A DNA stretch of 6,753 bases from Desulfotignum sp. GTDB taxonomy: Bacteria; Desulfobacterota; Desulfobacteria; Desulfobacterales; Desulfobacteraceae. The stretch covers positions 1 to 6,753 of the forward strand of contig JAABSS010000032.1 of assembly GCA_011390235.1 (NCBI GenBank). Reading direction: 5' to 3'. A program made the position numbers and the translations under genes. The notes under the pieces were generated by a model. The model worked only from the letters and a program-made list of their open reading frames with translations, was not told the DNA's origin and did no database searches. Within the stretch, counting starts at the first letter, position 1. Every line of letters starts with the position of its first letter. Positions 1 to 5,401 of this stretch are shown here, in pieces.

Positions 1-670
1 GGGAGGCGGCAACGCCTAAGGGGGCCTGTTTTGCAATGGTACCGGCAATGGCCAGGGCTGTGTCCAGGCAGGCTTCCGGCGGGGTCAGCTCCTGGACCAG
101 GCCCAGGCGGAACGCTTCTTTTGCAGGGACCTCATCGCCGGTCAAAAGATAGCGCATGGCATTTCCCCAGCCCACTTCCTGGAACAGACGGACCGTGGCA
201 CCCCCCACCGGGTAGATACCCCGCTTGATTTCGATCTGACCGAACCGCACGGTGTCTGCCGCCACCCGGATATCACAGGCCAGCAGCAGCTCCAGACCGA
301 TGGTCAGGCAGATCCCCTGGACCGCCATGACCACGGGTTTGCCCACCTGTCTGTCCGGATCCAGTCCCAGGGGGTCCATACCAGCTTCAGGCAGTTCAGG
401 AAACTGCCCTCTGGAAAAGCATTCCGCCCATTCCGGCAGGTCCAGGCCGGCGGTAAAATGGTCTCCTTTGGCATACAGGACCCCGCACCGAAGGTTCGGA
501 TTGTGGTGCAGCTCGCCATAGGCAAGGCTCAGCTGACGGTACAGATCCAGGTCGAATGCATTGCGCTTTTCAGCTCTGTTCAGTCCCATGCACAGCACAT
601 GGTCCCGGGTGTCCACTATCAGCTTGCTGTCTTGTGGTCTGTCTTCTGCTGTCAAAGGATCACTACCCAT
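1..670 (-). CDS. Crotonase-family enoyl-CoA hydratase/isomerase, C-terminus off window
   Basis: This is a crotonase-fold enzyme, a family that stabilises acyl-CoA enolate intermediates (hydratases, isomerases, hydrolases). It should be a cytosolic enzyme of acyl-CoA metabolism. The frame is open from ATG at 670 to the left edge, 223 codons of the usual 255-265. Visible family marks are NRAEKRNAF (31-39), the first oxyanion-hole segment GDHFTAGLD (69-77), the second segment around GICLTIGLELLLACD (119-133), and FGQIEIKRGIYPVGGATVRL (143-162). Glu127 and Glu147 fall where rat mitochondrial hydratase has its catalytic Glu144 and Glu164, so hydratase chemistry is plausible. The start is firm: AAGGAGG (679-685) lies 8 bases upstream. 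The residues G-L-E-L replace the usual G-G-G-x-E spacing pattern only mildly. Substrate cannot be told. It is divergent from the sensor operon. Confidence 0.93.
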   Translation of the reverse strand, partial: MGSDPLTAEDRPQDSKLIVDTRDHVLCMGLNRAEKRNAFDLDLYRQLSLAYGELHHNPNLRCGVLYAKGDHFTAGLDLPEWAECFSRGQFPELPEAGMDPLGLDPDRQVGKPVVMAVQGICLTIGLELLLACDIRVAADTVRFGQIEIKRGIYPVGGATVRLFQEVGWGNAMRYLLTGDEVPAKEAFRLGLVQELTPPEACLDTALAIAGTIAKQAPLGVAAS

Positions 671-754
671 TTTTTTTGCCTCCTTGAAATACACACCGGT
701 CCGATTTTTACTGCAATTGCCGGATACATACCATTTTCGTGCTTCAGGCACAAT

Positions 755-783
755 GGGCTGTCATCACAAACAGCCCTTTTTCT
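755..783 (+). terminator. Terminator-like hairpin in the divergent intergenic region
   Basis: GGGCTGT (755-761) pairs perfectly with ACAGCCC (770-776) across an 8-base loop, and five T residues follow (777-781). That is the form of a rho-independent terminator reading rightward. No gene upstream points that way, because the crotonase is on the other strand. It could stop antisense transcription from the crotonase gene, act as an attenuator if the operon has a promoter further left, or be a bidirectional boundary. The structure is seen; the role is inference. Confidence 0.45.
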
Positions 784-844
784 CGAGGTTTTGGGCATGA
801 CATGGATGATCATTCGGCATTCGTAATGAATATCCGGGCCGGTA

Positions 845-873
845 TTGCATCTGTGGCAAAAAGGCGGTATAAG
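845..873 (+). promoter_or_regulatory. Candidate sigma-70 promoter of the sensor operon
   Basis: TTGCAT (845-850) and TATAAG (868-873) are separated by exactly 17 bases. The -10 matches the consensus at five of six positions, the -35 only at three. Transcription would start near 880 and leave a leader of about 48 bases before the ATG at 928. This explains why the Shine-Dalgarno-like AAGGAG at 871-876 is probably not a translation signal. Confidence 0.4.
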
Positions 874-927
874 GAGATATTCATTACAAAAATGTCTGTA
901 ACCTATCGCATCACAGAGGAAAAAACC

Positions 928-1419
928 ATGAAAGACGCGCTTTTGACCACTGCCCAGAAACTTGACCCACCGGCAGAAACAGCCATCCGGGAATTTGAAG
1001 CTAAATGGGAACAGATCGCAGTCAAAGGCAACCGGCTGCTCATGGCGCGGCCGGATCTTGAAAAACTGGTGGGCAAGGGTAATGAACAGATGGCTGAAGA
1101 TAACAACCGCAATTTTCCCCGGTTCATGTTATCGCTGTTTTCAGATTACCAGCCTGCCGTGTTTGTGGAAACCGTGCTCTGGGTATTCAGGGCCTACCGT
1201 GCCCATGGTTTTCAAACCACCTACTGGGCCGCTAATCTCAACATCTGGGTGGACCTGCTGCAAAAAGAACTGTCAGCAGATGCATGGAAACAGATCTATC
1301 CCTTCTACAACTGGCTGATTGTCAACATCCCCGTGTTTACCGCCGTCACTGACACCGATCTGACAGCATCCGTCTCAAACAGCCCGGATCATCTTCATGG
1401 TACAGGTACGAAGAAATGA
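928..1419 (+). CDS. Unassigned all-helical protein, first gene of the B12 sensor operon
   Basis: A 163-residue soluble protein of no family I can name with confidence. It looks almost entirely alpha-helical, with no signal peptide or membrane segment. The most distinctive part is residues about 65-135: a charged Asn-rich stretch (EDNNRNFPRFM), then VETVLWVFRAYRAHGF, YWAANLNIWVDLL, and a closing YPFYNWLIVNIPVF. The density of Trp, Tyr and Phe suggests a folded domain with an aromatic core. The C-terminal 20 residues look disordered. I chose ATG 928 because AGAGGA (915-920) sits 7 bases before it; the frame is open upstream to ATG 739 and 892, but those lack a well-spaced ribosome site. Its stop overlaps the start of the cobalamin-binding gene (ATGA, 1416-1419), so the two are probably translated in step and may work as partners. 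I have a loose memory of similar proteins beside B12-binding genes, but cannot verify it. Confidence 0.82.
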   Translation: MKDALLTTAQKLDPPAETAIREFEAKWEQIAVKGNRLLMARPDLEKLVGKGNEQMAEDNNRNFPRFMLSLFSDYQPAVFVETVLWVFRAYRAHGFQTTYWAANLNIWVDLLQKELSADAWKQIYPFYNWLIVNIPVFTAVTDTDLTASVSNSPDHLHGTGTKK

Positions 1420-2060
1420 TCACCGAAGCGCTGTACCAGGAATACCTGACCCTGCTTTTAGAGGGAAGCCGCCGGGAATGTGCCCGCATCGTGCAGCAGC
1501 TGCTGGACCGGGATATCGAGATCAAGACCCTGTATGCGGACCTGTTTCAAAAAAGCCTTTACGAGGTGGGCCGGTTATGGGAATTCAACCAGATTTCTGT
1601 GGCCAAAGAGCACCTGGTGACCGCCATCACCGAAGGACTGCTGAACCTGGTCTATCCCAGACTGTTCGACAAAGCAGCCTCAGATTCCGGGAATGACAGA
1701 AAAGTGGTCATCTCCTGTGCGGCCAACGAATTTCACCAGGTGGGCGGCAAAATGGTGGCAGATATCTTTGAACTGAACGGCTGGGACAGCCAGTTTCTCG
1801 GGGCCAACACCCCGGTGGACCACATGCTGGCCCATATCCAGGATGAAAAACCTGATCTGGTGGGGTTGTCTGTGAGCGTCTATTTCAACATGCCGGCACT
1901 GAAAGCCGGGCTGGCGGCCATCCGGGGAAATTTTCACCACCTGGACATCTTTGTGGGGGGACAGGCCTTCAACTGGGGCGGCACCGAGATCACCAAGCAA
2001 TATTCGGGAACGGCGTATGTTCCATCCCTTGACCGGCTCACCTCGCTGATTGGGGTATGA
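1416..2060 (+). CDS. Stand-alone cobalamin (B12)-binding protein, CarH-like sensory module
   Basis: A 214-residue cytosolic protein with two domains: a helical B12-binding cap (about 5-85) and a Rossmann-like B12-binding domain (about 95-214). In the second, E105-x-H107-xx-G110 matches the DxHxxG motif with Asp changed to Glu; His107 would be the lower cobalt ligand. SVSVYFN (152-158) and FVGGQAFN (179-186) match the later loops that hold the nucleotide tail. The cap carries W55-x9-E65-H66, the signature of CarH-type B12 photoreceptors, where it packs over the upper face of the cobalamin. The residue after Trp is Glu56, while CarH has the His that binds cobalt after light exposure. There is no DNA-binding domain and no methyltransferase partner nearby. 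It overlaps the genes on both sides by ATGA, and the following gene is a kinase, so a sensory role is more likely than methyl transfer. Confidence 0.88.
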   Translation: MITEALYQEYLTLLLEGSRRECARIVQQLLDRDIEIKTLYADLFQKSLYEVGRLWEFNQISVAKEHLVTAITEGLLNLVYPRLFDKAASDSGNDRKVVISCAANEFHQVGGKMVADIFELNGWDSQFLGANTPVDHMLAHIQDEKPDLVGLSVSVYFNMPALKAGLAAIRGNFHHLDIFVGGQAFNWGGTEITKQYSGTAYVPSLDRLTSLIGV

Positions 2061-3184
2061 AAATGATGTGGGAGACCAGCGAAAAAGCCGCATACAGCTA
2101 TATCACCCGACAGTCGCAGGATCTGTTTTTCGTAATGTCCGGTGACGGCTGTATTCTCGATGCAAATGAATCCGCCCGGTCCCTCACCGGGTGCCGGGAA
2201 AATGACACTGCGTTTTCAGACCTGGTGGTGGATTTTGCCGGCACATTCAATCTCGCGGATCTGGTCCAGGCACCGCGTGTGCCCCATCTTATCAACATTA
2301 AAACAGCTACCGGCCAGCCCCAGAGCTATGATTTCTATTTTGAGCAGGTACAAAACCGGGTCCTGGCCTTTGGCCGCCTGGATGCCCGGGAAATGGCGCG
2401 GCTGCAAAAACAGATGCTGTCGTTGAACCAGGAACTCAACAACCTGACCCGCCGGCTCCACAAACAAAACGCCGAACTGGCCCGGCTGAACCAGGAAAAA
2501 AATCAGTTTCTGGGCATGGCGGCCCATGATCTGCGAAAACCCATCGGTCTGATTCTCACCTATTGCGAATTTCTGCAAGATGAGGCAGCCCGGGATCTGG
2601 ACACAGAGCATCAGGCCTTTTTGTCCACTATCCATCACACATCTTTGTTCATGAAAAACCTGGTGGATGATTTTCTGGATGTCAGCGCCATTGAAGCCAG
2701 GCGGTTTGATCTGGATCTGCAAACTGTGGATATGCCAAAAGTCCTGTCCCGAAGCCTGGAGATCAACCGGCTTCAAGCTAAAAAGAAGGGGGTGTTTCTC
2801 CAGGTGGACATCGGGGCGTGCCCCGGGCCGGCCGTTATCGATGCCGCCAAAATCGAACAGGCCGTCACCAACTTGGTTTCCAACGCCATTGATTACAGCA
2901 GGGAGGGAGATACCGTCCGTGTCCGGCTTTTCTGCCTGCAGGACCATTTGGTGTTTTCCGTTGAAGACAACGGGCCGGGAATGCCCCGGCAGGACATGGA
3001 AAAAATGTTCACCCCGTTCGGCAGAACCCGGACGAAAAAAACTGCCGGAGAAAAGAGCACCGGTCTGGGCTTGCTCATCACCCATAAGATTATCACAGCC
3101 CACAACGGTACGCTGCATGTGGACAGCGCACCGGACCGCGGTACCACCATAACAGTGAAGCTGCCGGTTATCAAACAAATTTGA
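2057..3184 (+). CDS. Soluble PAS-domain sensor histidine kinase
   Basis: A 375-residue kinase that should autophosphorylate and pass phosphate to the regulator encoded next. Domains in order: PAS-like sensor (about 8-106), coiled-coil linker rich in Leu, Gln and Asn (about 110-150), HisKA dimerisation helices with the phospho-acceptor His157 in FLGMAAHDLRKPIG (151-164), and an ATP-binding domain with the N box NLVSNAIDYS (272-281), G1 box DNGPGMP (304-310), F box MFTPFGR (317-323) and G2 box TGLGL (335-339). All catalytic boxes are intact. No membrane segment or signal peptide is seen, so it acts in the cytosol and must sense an internal signal. Its ATG lies in the ATGA shared with the cobalamin-binding gene; ATG at 2063 is a possible second start. 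The coupling suggests the B12 protein and the kinase touch each other. The PAS pocket ligand cannot be read. Confidence 0.93.
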   Translation: MKMMWETSEKAAYSYITRQSQDLFFVMSGDGCILDANESARSLTGCRENDTAFSDLVVDFAGTFNLADLVQAPRVPHLINIKTATGQPQSYDFYFEQVQNRVLAFGRLDAREMARLQKQMLSLNQELNNLTRRLHKQNAELARLNQEKNQFLGMAAHDLRKPIGLILTYCEFLQDEAARDLDTEHQAFLSTIHHTSLFMKNLVDDFLDVSAIEARRFDLDLQTVDMPKVLSRSLEINRLQAKKKGVFLQVDIGACPGPAVIDAAKIEQAVTNLVSNAIDYSREGDTVRVRLFCLQDHLVFSVEDNGPGMPRQDMEKMFTPFGRTRTKKTAGEKSTGLGLLITHKIITAHNGTLHVDSAPDRGTTITVKLPVIKQI

Positions 3185-3206
3185 AACACCAGAGGAACAT
3201 ACTGCC

Positions 3207-3824
3207 ATGACACAACAGATAAAAATACTGATTGTGGATGATGACCCGGATGTGTTGTTCGCCACAACCCGGCTGGTCAAAAAAGCTGGATACACAGTAA
3301 TGGAAGCATCCACCGGGGAGGCGGCCATAAAAATTGCCAGAGAGCAAAAACCGGATATCATCCTTCTGGATGTGGTACTGCCGGATATCATGGGAACGGA
3401 ACTTTGCCGGCAGATCAAGGCGGATCCGATGATTGACGGCGGATACGTCATTCTGACCTCCGGAATGAGAACCGCCTCGGACCAGCAGGCCGACGGACTG
3501 GATGCCGGAGCGGACGGCTATATTGCCCGGCCTATATCCAACCGGGAACTGATCGCCCGGATCAATTCCATGGTGCGGATTCTGAACGCGGAACGGGAGC
3601 GGGACCAAGTGATCGAAGAACTCAGACAGGCCTTGGCAAAGATCAGACAGCTGAGCGCGCTTTTGCCCATCTGCATGCACTGTAAAAAAATTCGTGATGA
3701 CAAAGGGTACTGGAGTGATCTCGAGGCCTATATCCGGGAAAACACGGACACGGAGTTCAGCCACAGCATCTGCCGGGAATGTGCCCAAAAGCATTACCCG
3801 GAGTTGAACCTTTTTGACCCATGA
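3207..3824 (+). CDS. Response regulator with Cys-rich zinc-ribbon-like C-terminal domain
   Basis: A 205-residue regulator, presumed partner of the preceding kinase, 22 bases downstream of it. The receiver domain spans about 5-123, with acidic pair D11/D12, phospho-acceptor D55 in LLDVVLPD, and switch residue T84. The near-invariant Lys that contacts the phosphoryl group (K109 in CheY) is Arg108 (ARPIS), which is unusual. A helical linker (about 127-150) leads to a tail with C156-x2-C159 and C189-x2-C192, plus conserved GYW and EFSH blocks. This tail occurs at the end of many deltaproteobacterial signalling proteins; the two CxxC pairs suggest metal binding, but I know of no established function. 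There is no DNA-binding, GGDEF or HD-GYP domain, so output is probably by protein contact. AGAGG lies about 11 bases before the ATG. Its stop overlaps the next ATG. Confidence 0.92.
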   Translation: MTQQIKILIVDDDPDVLFATTRLVKKAGYTVMEASTGEAAIKIAREQKPDIILLDVVLPDIMGTELCRQIKADPMIDGGYVILTSGMRTASDQQADGLDAGADGYIARPISNRELIARINSMVRILNAERERDQVIEELRQALAKIRQLSALLPICMHCKKIRDDKGYWSDLEAYIRENTDTEFSHSICRECAQKHYPELNLFDP

Positions 3825-3913
3825 AGCCTATTGTCATCTCACAGCTGGCCTGCATGGTCCGCTGTGCGCTGGACGGGTTCAGCCACGGAATAAATATATT
3901 CAATGGCTATTGA
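3821..3913 (+). pseudogene. Truncated fifth gene of the sensor operon
   Basis: ATG at 3821 overlaps the regulator stop (ATGA, 3821-3824), the same coupling used by the first three genes of the operon. The frame runs 30 codons to TGA at 3911-3913. The first 20 codons (MKPIVISQLACMVRCALDGF) use the GC-ending codons of the operon. From about 3880, where direct-repeat copy A begins, the codons become AT-rich and the frame soon stops. The simplest reading is that a fifth operon gene was cut by insertion or recombination at the repeat. I could not find the missing part in the window, and the fragment is too short to name. It could also be a chance ORF. Confidence 0.45.
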
Positions 3914-3952
3914 ATATATATGTATCATGCTGGAAATGCATGAGAAAGGGTT
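3880..3952 (+). repeat. Direct repeat, copy A (left of the toxin-antitoxin pair)
   Basis: This aligns without gaps to 5070-5142 at an offset of exactly 1190 bases. Over 3881-3950 I count 56 identities in 70. Best-kept blocks are GAATAAA, ATTCAATGG, TGTATC-TGC and GAGAAAGGG. Similarity stops on both sides. The copy contains an 11-base perfect hairpin (3894-3919) absent from copy B. Both copies can be read in one frame as Q-P-x-N-K-x-I-Q-W-x-L, which leaves open a coding origin. Confidence 0.8.
3894..3919. repeat. Perfect 11-base inverted repeat within copy A
   Basis: ATATATTCAAT (3894-3904) and ATTGAATATAT (3909-3919) are exact reverse complements around the 4-base loop GGCT. No T-run follows, so this is not a standard terminator. 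In copy B the matching right arm has several mismatches, so the hairpin is not conserved across the repeat. Confidence 0.65.
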
Positions 3953-4149
3953 TTCCCCTTGACGAAATCACCCCTGCCGGACAAAGTGCTGTCGCCGCCA
4001 ATGAGGCATATGTGCAGCCCTGCCTCTCTTCCCCCCCTCTGATCCAACATTTACTGCAGCGCTTTTTCGTTTTTCATCGAAGGCCCGACACCTCAAAGCC
4101 TGTCATCGCAGATTTTCATGCCGGTGGGAGATTGGTTAAGAAAGTACTA
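3953..4149. other. Intergenic stretch between repeat A and the toxin-antitoxin promoter
   Basis: About 200 bases with no gene I can support. A plus-strand frame stays open through it and runs into the antitoxin, but its translation resembles nothing known, changes base composition midway and has no well-placed start. The minus-strand frames break quickly. A C-run (4030-4037) stands out. It may be debris of the disrupted fifth gene or of the acquired segment. Confidence 0.5.
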
Positions 4150-4178
4150 TTGACATTTATAAATCAAAATATTACCTT
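4150..4178 (+). promoter_or_regulatory. Candidate promoter/operator of the toxin-antitoxin pair
   Basis: A perfect TTGACA (4150-4155) is followed 17 bases later by a weak -10, TACCTT (4173-4178). The 10-base palindrome ATTTATAAAT (4155-4164) lies between them, and a second TTGACA occurs at 4180-4185. RHH antitoxins usually repress their own promoter by binding short palindromes or tandem sites, so this AT-rich block is the natural place for autoregulation. The -10 assignment is uncertain. Confidence 0.35.
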
Positions 4179-4215
4179 GTTGACAGATAAGAAATACTCT
4201 GTGAGGAGATTAACA

Positions 4216-4455
4216 ATGAGCACATTAACTTTGAAAGTTCCTGATGTTCTAAATACACAACTCAACAGTTATGCTAAACAAAAAAACCTGAGCAAATCGG
4301 AAATTGTACGTATTGCACTGTCAGAATACTTTTCAAGGGACAATATTGCATTTGAAGGATCAATTTTGGATCTATCAAAAGATTTAGCCGGCAGTATCGA
4401 GGCACCCTCAGATATCTCAATCAATAAAGATTATCTGGAGGGATATGGAGCATGA
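4216..4455 (+). CDS. vapB: Ribbon-helix-helix antitoxin (VapB-type partner of the PIN toxin)
   Basis: A 79-residue protein. Residues 3-45 fit the ribbon-helix-helix (CopG/Arc) fold: a short strand, TLTLKVP, then two helices around NTQLNSYAKQ and SKSEIVRIALSEYF. The remaining 30 acidic residues would form the flexible tail that blocks the toxin active site. It should bind its own promoter as a dimer and neutralise the toxin encoded next. ATG 4216 was chosen over the longer open frame because GAGGAG (4203-4208) lies 7 bases upstream and the fold begins there. Its stop overlaps the toxin start by ATGA (4452-4455). Codons are AT-rich (AAA, AAT, ATT, TTA), unlike the sensor operon, which suggests acquisition by transfer. 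Confidence 0.88.
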   Translation: MSTLTLKVPDVLNTQLNSYAKQKNLSKSEIVRIALSEYFSRDNIAFEGSILDLSKDLAGSIEAPSDISINKDYLEGYGA

Positions 4456-4874
4456 AACAGAAAAGAGTCATTGTTGATACCGGGCCACTCGTAGCATTTC
4501 TCAACAAAAATGATTCTTATCATGAATGGGCAAAAACACAATTTTCTCTTATCTCCCCTCCTTTCATTTCATGCGAATCAGTCATATCAGAAGCGTGTTT
4601 TTTGCTGCAAGGTTTTCCCAATGGGGCTCGTAACGTCTTGGAACTACTCGAACGTGAATTAATAATTCTACCCTTCGACTTAGAAGCGGAATCAAATTCA
4701 ATAAAAATTCTTCTGGAAAAATACAGAAACGTTCCAATGTCTCTTGCTGATGCTTGTTTGGTTAGACTATCTGAGCAACTATCAGAAAGTACAGTTTGTA
4801 CATTGGATAGTGACTTTCGAATCTACAGAAAAAACAAGAGAAATATAATTCCGGTTATTATACCAAACAAGTGA
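4452..4874 (+). CDS. vapC: PIN-domain ribonuclease toxin (VapC-like)
   Basis: A 140-residue single-domain protein of typical VapC length. The acidic metal-binding residues of a PIN nuclease are all present: D9 in [13 protein letters not shown]47 in [11 protein letters not shown]100 in [10 protein letters not shown], and D119 with D121 in TLDSDF. It should cleave RNA with Mg or Mn; known VapC toxins cut initiator tRNA, rRNA or other tRNAs, but the target here cannot be inferred. It is coupled to the antitoxin by a 4-base overlap and shares its AT-rich codon use. The gene looks intact. The pair sits between two direct repeats, consistent with arrival as a cassette. Confidence 0.92.
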   Translation: MKQKRVIVDTGPLVAFLNKNDSYHEWAKTQFSLISPPFISCESVISEACFLLQGFPNGARNVLELLERELIILPFDLEAESNSIKILLEKYRNVPMSLADACLVRLSEQLSESTVCTLDSDFRIYRKNKRNIIPVIIPNK

Positions 4875-5069
4875 TGACCATGGGTGTCATTCACACTTTT
4901 AAACCGATCGATATCGAACATTGCCAGGGATATGTTGCATTTGTACCGCCACGAACGGCTCACCTCCCTGACGTCTCAAAACCTTTACATGAGTGTCCTG
5001 GAAAAGGAATGGATCCGGGCTTTCCAGATGCAGGTTGTGGGGTGCAAAGCGAATATCCATGTCGTTCTC
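4875..5069. other. Intergenic stretch with an open plus-strand frame, possibly a gene remnant
   Basis: No confirmed gene. Composition returns to GC-rich right after the toxin. One plus-strand frame is open from ATG 4884 to TGA at 5121-5123 (79 codons), running on into repeat B; its codons look coding-like in the middle (KEWIRAFQMQVVGCKANIHV) and it has no clear ribosome site. A minus-strand frame (5093-4899) is also open. I recognise neither. The plus frame may be the tail of a broken gene. Confidence 0.35.
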
Positions 5070-5142
5070 CAACCACTGAATAAATTGATTCAATGGATAT
5101 TAGGTATAAATGTATCCTGCTGAAAAAACAAGAGAAAGGGTT
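5070..5142 (+). repeat. Direct repeat, copy B (right of the toxin-antitoxin pair)
   Basis: The partner of the copy at 3880-3952, in the same orientation. The alignment is ungapped and ends near the GAGAAAGGG block followed by a T-run. Together the two copies enclose the toxin-antitoxin pair and its AT-rich promoter. Confidence 0.8.
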
Positions 5143-5144
5143 TT

Positions 5145-5251
5145 TTTGATATCGGACAACCGCTTGCATAATCCGTTTATTTTTTCATGATACCCCCGGG
5201 CCGGCGGAGAAGCGTTTGTGGTAATTGTGCCGGAAACAGAAAAAGCAGTTT
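5145..5251. other. Intergenic, nothing recognised
   Basis: About 105 bases between repeat B and the end of the small minus-strand ORF. I see no supported ORF, terminator or RNA gene. There is a short weak A-run/T-run symmetry near 5240-5253 but no GC stem, so no confident terminator for the minus-strand methyltransferase unit. Confidence 0.4.
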
Positions 5252-5374
5252 TTATTCCAGTACCCAAAAACCAGCTGAACGGGCCTGCTTGATTTTTTCA
5301 AACAGATCAATCAACTGCTTGTGCTGAAAGTACTGCCAGAGGACACCGGTCTCATATGTGATATCTGGGTTCAT
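5252..5374 (-). CDS. Small ORF, 40 residues, downstream of the methyltransferase
   Basis: ATG 5374 to TAA at 5252-5254 on the minus strand. A strong Shine-Dalgarno (GGAAGGAA, 5381-5388) lies 6 bases upstream, and the ORF starts 27 bases after the methyltransferase stop, so co-transcription is likely. The product is soluble and helical, with no Cys. I recognise no family for certain. Residues 7-35 fall into register with the N-terminal part of bacteriohemerythrins (a Gly-Val, then QHK seven residues after the Gly, then L-x-DL), but the usual Ile-Asp before QHK is missing and the remaining helices are absent. It may be a hemerythrin-like remnant, a genuine small protein, or coincidence. Confidence 0.5.
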   Translation of the reverse strand: MNPDITYETGVLWQYFQHKQLIDLFEKIKQARSAGFWVLE

Positions 5375-5401
5375 GGTAATTTCCTTCCCCATCTATACCA
5401 T

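Noticed and set aside
725..753. Promoter for the left crotonase (minus strand TTGTGC, 17 bases, TATGTA)
   Set aside because: The spacing is right, but each hexamer matches the consensus at only three of six positions, so it is not better than chance.
739..927. N-terminal extension of the first operon gene to ATG 739 or 892
   Set aside because: ATG 739 has no ribosome site and the extension covers the terminator-like hairpin and candidate promoter. ATG 892 has AAGGAG 15 bases away, too far, while ATG 928 has AGAGGA at 7 bases.
671..927. Cobalamin riboswitch ahead of the B12 operon
   Set aside because: I looked for the conserved B12-box (GCCACTG-like) and for the long multi-stem leader and found neither; the region is only 257 bases, including both genes' promoters.
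2216..3451. Long minus-strand open frame of 411 codons
   Set aside because: It lies antisense to the kinase and regulator genes, which carry complete, well-ordered motifs. The translation resembles no family and the frame arises from the GC-rich codon pattern.
3814..4215. Antitoxin start at 3814, giving a 213-residue protein
   Set aside because: The added 134 residues cross the repeat and the promoter region, match no known domain, and the ribbon-helix-helix fold starts right after ATG 4216, which has a well-spaced GAGGAG.
4899..5093. Minus-strand ORF of 64 codons
   Set aside because: It has no ribosome site, overlaps the repeat, competes with an equally open plus-strand frame, and matches no family I know.
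3880..5142. Integron-type gene cassette with attC sites
   Set aside because: The flanking repeats lack visible GTTRRRY core sites and the paired palindromic layout of attC, and copy B has lost the hairpin.
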